A stretch of DNA of 31,726 nt from Labilithrix sp. (GTDB lineage Bacteria > Myxococcota > Polyangia > Polyangiales > Polyangiaceae). Below, one piece after another: positions 22,579 to 29,396 of the stretch. Location of the stretch: assembly GCA_028287035.1 (NCBI GenBank), contig JAQBQL010000268.1:1-31726 (forward strand), given 5' to 3'. The position numbers and the translations under genes were made by a program. The notes beneath the pieces are model-generated. The model had not been told where the DNA came from, did no database searches, and was given only the letters and a program-made list of their open reading frames with translations. Numbering within the stretch: the first letter of the stretch is position 1; every line of letters begins with the position of its first letter.

Positions 22579-22899
22579 TCAGCGGTAGCGACGGAGCCTC
22601 TTGAGCACGTAGTAACCCATCGCGCCGACGAGGATGACGAGGAAGAGGACGCCGGTGGCGGCGCCTCCCGCGCGCGGTCGACGGGCGCCGCGATCGCGGA
22701 GCGCGGGGCCGCGCACCGGGCGATCGTCGGGCTTTTCCGGTGCCCGCGCGTCCAGACCCGGGGGGGCCGCGCTGCTCGGGCTGCTGACGCTTGCCGCGGG
22801 CGCCGGGCCTTGCGCATGCGCGGACGGCGGTGTGATCACGCCGAGCGCGCAGCAGCACGCGAGGATGGTGACGATGGCGAGGAGGCGCGGCAGACCCAC
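22579..22899 (-). CDS. Small signal-peptide and tail-anchored membrane protein
   Basis: The 106-residue product has a signal-like N terminus (MGLPRLLAIVTILACCCALG, with a likely cut near AHAQG), a Pro/Ala/Arg/Asp-rich middle and a C-terminal membrane span (GVLFLVILVGAMGYYVL) that ends in KRLRRYR. Such a layout puts the middle in the periplasm and a basic tail in the cytoplasm. I recognise no family. GTG 22899 is chosen: TAGGCT lies 6 nt before it. The gene sits 14 nt behind the PqqD-like gene, whose stop codon is almost touching this promoter. Confidence 0.7.
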   Translation of the reverse strand: MGLPRLLAIVTILACCCALGVITPPSAHAQGPAPAASVSSPSSAAPPGLDARAPEKPDDRPVRGPALRDRGARRPRAGGAATGVLFLVILVGAMGYYVLKRLRRYR

Positions 22900-22905
22900 G
22901 CCGGG

Positions 22906-22911
22906 AGCCTA
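22906..22911 (-). promoter_or_regulatory. -10-like hexamer TAGGCT
   Basis: TAGGCT on the minus strand begins 2 nt after the upstream stop codon (22914) and ends 6 nt before GTG 22899. Confidence 0.5.
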
Positions 22912-22913
22912 CC

Positions 22914-23453
22914 TCAGTCGACCGCGATCGCGCCGAGGTTCGCGAGCAGCGCGAGGACCTCGAGCGCGTCCTCCGCGGGCAGGCTCGCGGCGTCGATCAG
23001 CTCCTCGACGGTGCGCAGCCCGTCGATGTGCGAGAGCAGGAAGCCGCTGCGCGCGTCGAGGGGGAGCGACACGAGCGAGGCGCTGGTGACCCGCAGGCGA
23101 GGCACGGAGGTGAGGAAGATCGCGACCGGCGGCGCGGGCTCGGGAGCGTCGTCGTAGAAGAGCCAGTCGTCGTCGATCTCGCAGGCCTCGCCGTCGTCGT
23201 CGACCGGGATGAGGCCGCCGAACGGATCGTCCGCCGCGACCGCCGCCGGCGGCGGGGGGCGCAACGTGTCGGGCTCCTCCTCGCCGCGCGCGATCGCGAG
23301 GAGCCGCGCGTCGACCGCGCCCATCTTCGTGGTCTTGCGGGACGAGACGAGCTCGCCTCCCGGTGCCGGCAGCCGGACCCGCCGCTCGATGGTGATCTCG
23401 TCGTCGTCGGCGCGATGTCCTGCGACCTGCCGCTGCAAGGGGCTGGGGCTCAT
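22914..23453 (-). CDS. Cytoplasmic protein with PqqD-like C-terminal domain
   Basis: The 179-residue protein has no signal or membrane segment. Residues 1-115 are low-complexity and acidic/proline-rich (AIARGEEEPDTLRPPPPAA; DDDGEACEIDDDWLFYDD). The last 65 residues form a compact domain, VPRLRVTSASLVSLPLDARS, then GFLLSHIDGLRTVEELIDAA, then EDALEVLALLANLGAIAVD. This resembles PqqD-like winged helices and the tails of many myxobacterial signalling proteins, which bind peptides or partner proteins. The function here is unknown. The start ATG at 23453 has TACGTT 14 nt upstream. It diverges from the SDR gene. Confidence 0.75.
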   Translation of the reverse strand: MSPSPLQRQVAGHRADDDEITIERRVRLPAPGGELVSSRKTTKMGAVDARLLAIARGEEEPDTLRPPPPAAVAADDPFGGLIPVDDDGEACEIDDDWLFYDDAPEPAPPVAIFLTSVPRLRVTSASLVSLPLDARSGFLLSHIDGLRTVEELIDAASLPAEDALEVLALLANLGAIAVD

Positions 23454-23467
23454 GGTCTTGGTGGGTC

Positions 23468-23473
23468 AACGTA
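23468..23473 (-). promoter_or_regulatory. -10-like hexamer TACGTT
   Basis: TACGTT on the minus strand is 14 nt before the ATG at 23453, so a leader of about 7 nt is expected. It is less certain than the 6-9 nt group. Confidence 0.3.
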
Positions 23474-23519
23474 CGGCCCCGCTCGGTCGCGAATTAAGGG
23501 CCGCGCCGGCCTTTCGATC

Positions 23520-23525
23520 TATGGT
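23520..23525 (+). promoter_or_regulatory. -10-like hexamer TATGGT for the SDR gene
   Basis: TATGGT is followed by 7 nt and the ATG at 23533. The ATG at 23521 is part of the hexamer itself and should not be used as the start. Confidence 0.55.
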
Positions 23526-23532
23526 CCGCGCC

Positions 23533-24327
23533 ATGGATGCAGGACTCAAGGGCAAGAACGTCATCGTCACCGGGTCGACCGCGGGCATCGGCTTCGCTGC
23601 CGCGCGTCTCTTCGCGGCCGAGGGCGCGAAGGTGGTCGTGAACGGACGCGACCAGGGCCGCACCGATCAGGCGGTCGCGGCGCTCCGCAAGGACGTCCCC
23701 GCGGCCGAGGTCCGCGGCTTCGCTGCCGACGTGTCGACCGCCGCGGGCTGCGCGGCGCTGATCGCAGCCGTCCCCGACGTCGACGTGCTCGTGAACAACG
23801 CCGGCATCTTCGAGCCGAAGCCGTTCGAGGAGATCCCCGACGAGGACTGGCAGCGGTTCTGGGAGACCAACGTGATGAGCGGCATCCGCCTCTCGCGGCA
23901 CTACGTGAAGGGCATGCTGGCGCGTGACTGGGGCCGCATCGTCTTCGTGTCGAGCGAGTCGGCCGTGCAGATCCCGGTCGAGATGATCCACTACGGGACG
24001 ACCAAGACCGCGCAGCTCGCCGTCTCGCGCGGACTCGCCGAGCGCGTGCGCGGCACCGGCGTCACGGTGAACTGCGTCCTTCCCGGCCCGACGAAGTCGC
24101 AGGGCGTCGGCGACTTCGTCCGGTCGCTCGCGCAGCAGCAGGGCACGTCGGAGGCGCAGGTCGAGAAGGACTTCTTCCTCCACGCCCGGCCGTCCTCGCT
24201 CATCCAGCGCTTCGCGACGCCCGACGAGATCGCGAACCTCATCGTCTACACGTCGAGCGCGCTCGCCAGCGCGACCACCGGCGCGGCGCTGCGCGTCGAC
24301 GGCGGAGTCGCCCGCAACGTGGTGTGA
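23533..24327 (+). CDS. Short-chain dehydrogenase/reductase
   Basis: The 264-residue protein is a classical SDR with the cofactor motif GSTAGIG at 14-20, NNAG at about 87, a catalytic serine at about 141 (FVSSES) and the Tyr154-x-x-x-Lys158 pair in HYGTTKTA. The PGPTKS block after the active site and a C-terminal ATTGAALRVDGG are standard. It oxidises or reduces an alcohol/ketone with NAD(P); the substrate is not indicated. The asparagine in ETNVMSG completes the catalytic tetrad. It is monocistronic and faces the dimethylglycine-dehydrogenase-like gene with a 9-nt gap. Confidence 0.92.
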   Translation: MDAGLKGKNVIVTGSTAGIGFAAARLFAAEGAKVVVNGRDQGRTDQAVAALRKDVPAAEVRGFAADVSTAAGCAALIAAVPDVDVLVNNAGIFEPKPFEEIPDEDWQRFWETNVMSGIRLSRHYVKGMLARDWGRIVFVSSESAVQIPVEMIHYGTTKTAQLAVSRGLAERVRGTGVTVNCVLPGPTKSQGVGDFVRSLAQQQGTSEAQVEKDFFLHARPSSLIQRFATPDEIANLIVYTSSALASATTGAALRVDGGVARNVV

Positions 24328-24336
24328 AGGGTCCGC

Positions 24337-26796
24337 TCAGGCCTTGATGCGCGCGCTCTTCGGATCGTAGAGCGGCGCGAGCGAGACCTGCGCGGGGTAC
24401 TCGGTGCCGGCGATGTCGACCGTCCACGTGCCTTCCGCGAGGTACGCGGCGGTCACCGGCTCGCCCCCTTCGACCATCACGAGCCCGACCGCGCCGCCCA
24501 GGGTGTGACCGTACGAAGCGGCGCGCACGTACCCGACGGCGCGCCCGTCGCGCTTCGCGACCTCGGCGTGGAAGAGGAGCGGCGCGGGGTCCTTCACGAG
24601 CAGCTGGACGAGGCGCTTCGTCAGCGGTCCCTCGGCCTTCTTCGCGAGCACCGCCTCCTTGCCGAGGAAGCCGCCGGGCTTGCCGAGGTCGACGGCGAAC
24701 CCGAGCCCGGCCTCGAGCACCGAATCGGTGTTGTCGATGTCGTGCCCGTAGTCGCGATACGCCTTTTCCATGCGGAGGCTGGCGAGCGCCTTCAGGCCGG
24801 CGTGGACGAGGCCGAGCGGCTCGCCGGCGAGGACGATGCGGTCGTAGACGTGGGTGGCCTGCTCGGTGGGCACGTAGAGCTCGTAGCCCAGCTCGCCGAG
24901 GTAGGTGATCCGGACGCAGAGCGCGCGGGCGAAGCCGATGTCGATCTCGCGCGCGGCGCGGAACGGGAATGCCTCGTTCGATAGATCGGCAGAGGTGAGC
25001 TTCGCGAGCAGCTCGCGCGAGCGCGGCCCCTGCACGTTGATCTGCGCCCAGCCGGAGGTCACGTCGGTCACGAAGGCGTGCCCGCCATCGTCCTCGATGT
25101 GCCGGCGCAGCCAGGCCTCGACGTGCCGGTGCGCGGTGTCGGACGCGACGACCCAGAAGCGCTCGTCGCCGAGCTTCGTCACCGTGAGATCCGCCTGGAT
25201 TTTCCCGGCGTCGTCGAGCCACTGCGTGTACGTGATGGTGCCGGACGGGCCGTCCACCTGGTTGGCCGAGAGGTGATTCAGGATGCGTCCCGCGTCGCGC
25301 CCCTGCACGAGGAGCTTCGCCATGAAGGACATGTCCATCACGATGACGCCGCTCCGCGCCGCGTCGTGCTCGGCCTTCCAGTGATCCCACCACGCCGGCC
25401 GCTTCCAGGAGAGCGCGCCGGCGTCGGGCGCGGGCTTTCCCGGGGCGTACCAGTCCGCGCTCTCCCAGCCGCTGACATCACGGAAGTACGCGCCGCGCGC
25501 GGCGAGCCGATCGTGGAGTGGCGACTTCTTGGCGCCGCGGGCCGTCATCATGGAACGCGTCGGGTAATGGCACTGGTATACCATGCCCAGCGACTCCACG
25601 GTGCGCGTTCGTCGGTATTCGGGATTGGCCTGGTACGTGTGCAGGCGATCGATGTTCATCCCGGTGACGTCGACGTCGGGCCGGCCGTTCACGATCCAGT
25701 GGGCGACGACGCGGCCCAGGCCTCCGCCGGTGAGGATGCCGATCGAGTTGAGCCCCGCACAGACGAAGTAGTTGCGGAGCTCGGGCGACTCGCCCACGAC
25801 CGGCGCGAGGTCGGGGGTGAAGCTCTCGGGGCCGCAGAAGAACTTGCGCACGCCCGTCTCGAGGCTCACCGGGATCCGGCGCATCGCCTTCTCGACGTAG
25901 GGCCCCATGCGTTCCCAGTCCGGCTGGATCTCTCCGAACGAGAAATCGTCGGGAATCCCGCCGACGTTCCAGGGCGCACAGATCGGCTCGAACAGACCGA
26001 CCATGAGGCCGCCCACCTCTTCCCGGAAGTATCCATACGATCCGGGATCCTCGAGGACCGGAAACGAGCGCTCGAGCCCGGCGATCTTCTCGGTGATGAG
26101 GTAATAGTGCTCGGCCGCCTGCAGGGGCACGTTCACGCCGGCCTTCGCGCCCAGCTGCCGCGCCCACATGCCGGCGCAGTTGACGACGTACTCGGCCTCG
26201 ATCGTGCCGTGATCGGTGACGACGCCGGTGACGCGGCCATTCTTCGTCGTGAAGCCTGTCGCTGCGACGCGCTCCACGATCTTCGCGCCCTTCTGCCGGG
26301 CGCCCTTGGCGAGGGCCATGGTGACGCCGACCGGATCGGCGCGGCCGTCCTCCTTCACGTAGAATCCCGCCAGGAGATCGTCGGTGCGCGCCAGCGGGAA
26401 GAGGTCCCTCACCTCGCGCGGGCTGATCTCCTGGACGTCGATCCCGCAGTGACGGTTGAACGCCGATACCCGGCGATACTCCTCGAGGCGGTCGGCATCG
26501 GCGGCGACCTCGATGAAGCCGACCGGCGCGAACCCGGTGGACTGGCCGGTCTCCGCCTCGAGACGCGCGTACAGATCGCGCGTGTACTTCCGCATCTCGG
26601 TGGAGGTCTCCGAGGTCGACCCGAACGTCACCATGAGGCCCGCGGCATGCCAGGTGGTGCCCGAGGTGAGCTGGTCGCGCTCGAGGAGCACGACGTCCTC
26701 GCCCAGGTGGGCCAGGTGATAGGCGATCGAGCAGCCGATCACGCCTCCGCCCACCACCACGATCCGCGCACGCTCGGGCACTCTCTTCTCGGACAT
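24337..26796 (-). CDS. Sarcosine/dimethylglycine dehydrogenase-like flavoprotein
   Basis: The 819-residue protein has an N-terminal FAD fold (VVVGGGVIGCSIAYHLAHLG, then an acidic residue at E39) and the TTWHAAG motif with His50, which in dimethylglycine and sarcosine dehydrogenases carries the covalently bound FAD. The FAD oxidoreductase domain is followed by an FAO-M-type linker and a GCV-T folate-binding half (about 435-810, including LNHLSANQVDGPSGTITYTQ, GWAQINVQGPRSRELLAKL, GELGYELYVP). The family demethylates N-methylated amino acids, passing the methyl group to tetrahydrofolate. No C1-pathway genes sit nearby. ATG 26796 has TATAGT 9 nt upstream. The gene follows the outer-membrane-protein gene by 21 nt. 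Confidence 0.9.
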   Translation of the reverse strand: MSEKRVPERARIVVVGGGVIGCSIAYHLAHLGEDVVLLERDQLTSGTTWHAAGLMVTFGSTSETSTEMRKYTRDLYARLEAETGQSTGFAPVGFIEVAADADRLEEYRRVSAFNRHCGIDVQEISPREVRDLFPLARTDDLLAGFYVKEDGRADPVGVTMALAKGARQKGAKIVERVAATGFTTKNGRVTGVVTDHGTIEAEYVVNCAGMWARQLGAKAGVNVPLQAAEHYYLITEKIAGLERSFPVLEDPGSYGYFREEVGGLMVGLFEPICAPWNVGGIPDDFSFGEIQPDWERMGPYVEKAMRRIPVSLETGVRKFFCGPESFTPDLAPVVGESPELRNYFVCAGLNSIGILTGGGLGRVVAHWIVNGRPDVDVTGMNIDRLHTYQANPEYRRTRTVESLGMVYQCHYPTRSMMTARGAKKSPLHDRLAARGAYFRDVSGWESADWYAPGKPAPDAGALSWKRPAWWDHWKAEHDAARSGVIVMDMSFMAKLLVQGRDAGRILNHLSANQVDGPSGTITYTQWLDDAGKIQADLTVTKLGDERFWVVASDTAHRHVEAWLRRHIEDDGGHAFVTDVTSGWAQINVQGPRSRELLAKLTSADLSNEAFPFRAAREIDIGFARALCVRITYLGELGYELYVPTEQATHVYDRIVLAGEPLGLVHAGLKALASLRMEKAYRDYGHDIDNTDSVLEAGLGFAVDLGKPGGFLGKEAVLAKKAEGPLTKRLVQLLVKDPAPLLFHAEVAKRDGRAVGYVRAASYGHTLGGAVGLVMVEGGEPVTAAYLAEGTWTVDIAGTEYPAQVSLAPLYDPKSARIKA

Positions 26797-26805
26797 CGTG
26801 GGCGA

Positions 26806-26811
26806 ACTATA
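26806..26811 (-). promoter_or_regulatory. -10 hexamer TATAGT
   Basis: TATAGT on the minus strand lies 9 nt before the ATG at 26796 and 6 nt after the stop codon (26818) of the upstream gene. A promoter here makes the dehydrogenase gene independent of the three-gene unit before it. Confidence 0.55.
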
Positions 26812-26817
26812 CCCTCG

Positions 26818-27612
26818 CTACTTCGCGGGCGGCCGCTTCTCGGGCTTCTTGTCGAAGAGCACGTAACCGAAGGTGAGGCCCACCGTGGTGACGGTCGCGT
26901 CCCGGAACGACCCATCGAGGAGGCGCACGTCACCGACCTCGTAACGAAGGTCCGTGCACAGCGTGACGCGCCCGGCGTTGCCGCAGAACGCGCCCTCGAT
27001 CTGGTTCACGGGCGAGCCGCCGTGACGAGGCCGGATGCGCGTCCACGTCGCGTGGAGATCGACGGGGCCGAGGTGGCCGTCCGCCAGCGCGCCCCATTCG
27101 AGCGAGCCGTCGGTGTCGCGGACCGCGGCGTCGCCGGTGTTGTGCCGACCGAGCAGGATGTAGCCGCCCTTCGCGGCGAGGTCGAACACCTTCCCGGGCG
27201 CGAGCCACTGGTAGGCGACGTGCAGCTGCGGCAGCTCGAGCTGCGAGTCCCACAGGTACTTGTTGCCGAAGAACGTGCCCTCGATGCCGCCGCGGAGCAC
27301 GATGCCCTGGCGCGCCGTGATGGGCAGACGGAGCCCTCCGGCGAACGCGTTCGACAGGCCGCCTTCGACCCCGGTGCTGCCGAAGGCGAGCGAGGCGATG
27401 TTCACGACGCGCACCGCGACGAGCTTCTCGTGCCCGAAGCCGATGTGGCTCGAGCGAAAGCCGAAGGCGCCGAGCTTCCCGTCGCGATCGCTGCCGCGCG
27501 TCTGCGTGAGCCCGCCGTGGAGCCCCGACTCCGTCACGTCCGTCGCCTCCGACTCCTTGGCGTGCGCGCGGCGGCCGGGCAGGATCGCGAGGAGCGCGGC
27601 GCCCGCGATCAG
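26818..27612 (-). CDS. Putative outer-membrane beta-barrel protein (start uncertain)
   Basis: The 264-residue reading contains a hydrophobic signal-like segment (LIAGAALLAILPGRRAHAK), then strands of alternating aromatic/hydrophobic residues typical of an outer-membrane barrel: IVLRGGIEGTFFGNKYL, LPQLHVAYQWLAPGKVF, LAAKGGYILLGRH, VDLHATWTRIRP, TTVGLTFGYVLF. The end is KKPEKRPPAK, without the usual terminal Phe. No ATG, GTG or TTG occurs in frame near the signal; the CTG at 27612 overlaps the ferritin-like gene's stop as CTGA, and GTG 27723 would add 37 codons. The start remains unproven. Confidence 0.6.
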   Translation of the reverse strand: MIAGAALLAILPGRRAHAKESEATDVTESGLHGGLTQTRGSDRDGKLGAFGFRSSHIGFGHEKLVAVRVVNIASLAFGSTGVEGGLSNAFAGGLRLPITARQGIVLRGGIEGTFFGNKYLWDSQLELPQLHVAYQWLAPGKVFDLAAKGGYILLGRHNTGDAAVRDTDGSLEWGALADGHLGPVDLHATWTRIRPRHGGSPVNQIEGAFCGNAGRVTLCTDLRYEVGDVRLLDGSFRDATVTTVGLTFGYVLFDKKPEKRPPAK

Positions 27613-28466
27613 GGCGCGGGCGCAGCCGCGGACACGAGCTCCGCGTACGCCGCCTCCGCCTCGGGCAGACCGATGGCCACGAGGCCCGGCACCACTTCGC
27701 TCTCCATGGTCTCGTAGAAGCACGCTGCGTACCCCGCGCTCGTCATCGTACCGAAGTTCGGCCCGGGCTCGATGGCGAGAGCGGTGTCCGCGGCGGCGCG
27801 GCTCACGTCCCCGCAGCAGAGGCCCGCGTAATGCCGGAAGAGATGCGGCAGGGCGCGCGCGAGGGAGTCGCGCTCCGCGCCGGCGTCCGGCCCGTCGGGT
27901 CGCATGAGCAGCGCGGCGAGCTCCCACCCGAGCTCGCCGTGGAAGGTCTCGTCGATGACGATGGCGGTCACCACCTCGCGCGCGAGGGGCACGTTCGCGG
28001 CGCGGAGCGCCCGCTTGAACATCGCGCCGCTGACCGTCTCGCCGATGCAGAAGGCGGCCAGGACGACGTGACGCACGTGCGCGCGCGGGGACGCTTCGCC
28101 GAGCAGGCGCAGCTTCGCCGGATCGATCGTTGGTGACGCGGGCCGGCCCAGCGCCTCGCACATGCGCAGGCAGAGGTCGGTGTGGCGGACCTCGTCGGCG
28201 ATCATGCGCGCGAACGCGCCCGACCAGTCGAGCGGAGCGCCCAGCAGGTGGAGCTGCGAGACGAGCTCGGTGAAGAGCGCGAGCGAGTGCATCTCCTGCA
28301 CCGCCCGGAGCTCCCAGAGCCGCGCCGCGGCGTCGAGCGCCGCTTCCGGGTACGCCGTTGGGTCGAACGCCTCCCAGTGGATCTCGCCCTTGCGAGGACG
28401 CGCGATCGCCTCATGCTCTTCGGTGAGCGCGAGGTCCTCGCCGCTCACGCGCCGGAGCGAGTACAC
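27609..28466 (-). CDS. Ferritin-like diiron protein
   Basis: The 285-residue protein has the helical pattern of a ferritin-like four-helix bundle. Likely metal ligands are the glutamates in LWELRAVQEMH, the ExxH in IADEVRHTDL, the Glu in CIGETVSG and the second ExxH in DETFHGELGW. These pairs match a carboxylate-bridged diiron site that could bind oxygen, oxidise a substrate or store iron. There is no signal peptide. The start GTG 28466 lies 3 nt after the stop of the upstream lipoprotein gene, and the stop overlaps the downstream gene as CTGA, so all three are probably made from one transcript. I cannot assign a named subfamily. Confidence 0.75.
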   Translation of the reverse strand: MYSLRRVSGEDLALTEEHEAIARPRKGEIHWEAFDPTAYPEAALDAAARLWELRAVQEMHSLALFTELVSQLHLLGAPLDWSGAFARMIADEVRHTDLCLRMCEALGRPASPTIDPAKLRLLGEASPRAHVRHVVLAAFCIGETVSGAMFKRALRAANVPLAREVVTAIVIDETFHGELGWELAALLMRPDGPDAGAERDSLARALPHLFRHYAGLCCGDVSRAAADTALAIEPGPNFGTMTSAGYAACFYETMESEVVPGLVAIGLPEAEAAYAELVSAAAPAP

Positions 28467-28469
28467 GCC

Positions 28470-28799
28470 TCAGTTCTTCGGCGGCGGCGGGGGCGGCGGC
28501 CGCTGCCCGGGGGGAGCGTTCACGTAGGGCGGCATCGGACGGGGCACGGCCCCCGCGTCGGCGACGGGCGGCGGCGGCGGGTCCATCGCGTTGATCGTGT
28601 GCGGCGGCTTCACGTCCGGCGAGGCGGCGACGGCCGGCTCGGGCGCGGAGGCGGCGGGCTGCGGCGCCGTGGCGTTCGCGTGCACCGGCTCCGGCGGCGC
28701 CGACTCCTTCCCGCACGCGAGGCCGGTCACGCCGATCCCGACGAGCGCGACGCCGCGCGTGAGAGAGCCGAGACGATCGAGACGGCGGCGGGAACCCAT
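28470..28799 (-). CDS. Small proline-rich lipoprotein
   Basis: The 109-residue product has a basic n-region (MGSRRRLDRLGSLTRG), a hydrophobic core and the lipobox GLAC with Cys29. The mature part is nearly all Pro, Ala, Val and Asp and ends PPGQRPPPPPPPKN. It is probably an unstructured, wall-spanning or linker-type surface lipoprotein. It is the first gene of the unit with the ferritin-like and barrel-like genes. TATGCT lies 6 nt before ATG 28799, and the divergent methyltransferase gene starts only 30 nt away. Confidence 0.75.
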   Translation of the reverse strand: MGSRRRLDRLGSLTRGVALVGIGVTGLACGKESAPPEPVHANATAPQPAASAPEPAVAASPDVKPPHTINAMDPPPPPVADAGAVPRPMPPYVNAPPGQRPPPPPPPKN

Positions 28800-28805
28800 C
28801 GCGCG

Positions 28806-28811
28806 AGCATA
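28806..28811 (-). promoter_or_regulatory. -10-like hexamer TATGCT
   Basis: TATGCT on the minus strand is followed by 6 nt and ATG 28799. It stands back to back with TAGAGT (28815-28820), with 3 bp between them. Confidence 0.55.
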
Positions 28812-28814
28812 CGC

Positions 28815-28820
28815 TAGAGT
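28815..28820 (+). promoter_or_regulatory. -10-like hexamer TAGAGT
   Basis: TAGAGT is followed by 9 nt and ATG 28830. Its -35 region would fall within the first codons of the divergent lipoprotein gene. Confidence 0.55.
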
Positions 28821-28829
28821 GCCCGCCGC

Positions 28830-29390
28830 ATGAAGGGCATCGACGGCTTCTTCTCGGAGGACGAGGGCCGCTGGTATGCCCGCTTCGCGGGCGGCCTCCG
28901 CGGCGGGACGTTCGTGGAGATCGGCTCGTGGAAGGGCCGGAGCACCTCGTTCATCGGCAAGGTGTGCGCCGCGAACCGCACGCGGCTCGTCTGCGTCGAT
29001 CACTTCGCCGGCTCGCAGGACTCGCTCGCCGCGCGTTACGACGCGGAGCTCGCGCGCGAGGACATCGAGCAGGTCTTCCGCGCGAACATGGCGAGCCTCG
29101 GCATCGCCGTGGAGCTGCTCGTCGAGCCTTCCGTCGCCGCGGCGTCGCGCTTCGCCGACGGCAGCGTCGGCCGCATCTTCCTCGACGGGAGCCACGATGG
29201 CCCGAGCGTGCGCGCGGATCTCGAGGCCTGGTTTCCTCGTCTCGCCCCGGGAGGCATCCTCGCGGGTCACGACCACGACGCGAAGCACCCCGACCTGTGC
29301 GCGGCGGTCGACGCGTTCGCGGCGTCGCGTGGTCTCGTCGTCGCGCGCGGGCCTCGCTCGATCTTCTGGCTGGCCGAGCCGCCCCGCTAG
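28830..29390 (+). CDS. Class I SAM-dependent methyltransferase-like protein (Methyltransf_24 type)
   Basis: The 186-residue protein has a Rossmann-type methyltransferase core: FVEIGSWKGRSTSFIG (motif I), LVCVDHFAGSQD (motif II acidic residue), then FLDGSHDGPSVRADLEAW and PGGILAGHDHD, matching the DGxHxYxxVxxDLxxW pattern of the Methyltransf_24 family. Many of these modify sugars or lipids of the cell surface; the acceptor here is unknown. It is shorter than average because the N-terminal helical part is brief. Convergent with a sugar-dehydrogenase gene, with a hairpin spanning both stops. Confidence 0.85.
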   Translation: MKGIDGFFSEDEGRWYARFAGGLRGGTFVEIGSWKGRSTSFIGKVCAANRTRLVCVDHFAGSQDSLAARYDAELAREDIEQVFRANMASLGIAVELLVEPSVAAASRFADGSVGRIFLDGSHDGPSVRADLEAWFPRLAPGGILAGHDHDAKHPDLCAAVDAFAASRGLVVARGPRSIFWLAEPPR

Positions 29391-29396
29391 CGGCTC
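29376..29396. terminator. Bidirectional hairpin across two convergent stop codons
   Basis: GAGCCGC, a 7-nt loop (CCCGCTA) and GCGGCTC form a perfect 7-bp stem. It covers the plus-strand stop (29388-29390) and reaches the minus-strand stop (29395-29397), so it would serve both genes. Confidence 0.5.

Noticed and set aside
24328..24336. Possible terminator between the SDR and the dehydrogenase genes
   Set aside because: Only a 4-bp AAGG/CCTT pairing is possible; too weak to report.
25078..27717. 879-codon open frame on the plus strand
   Set aside because: Antisense to the dimethylglycine-dehydrogenase-like gene and the barrel-like gene; composition is that of a shadow frame.
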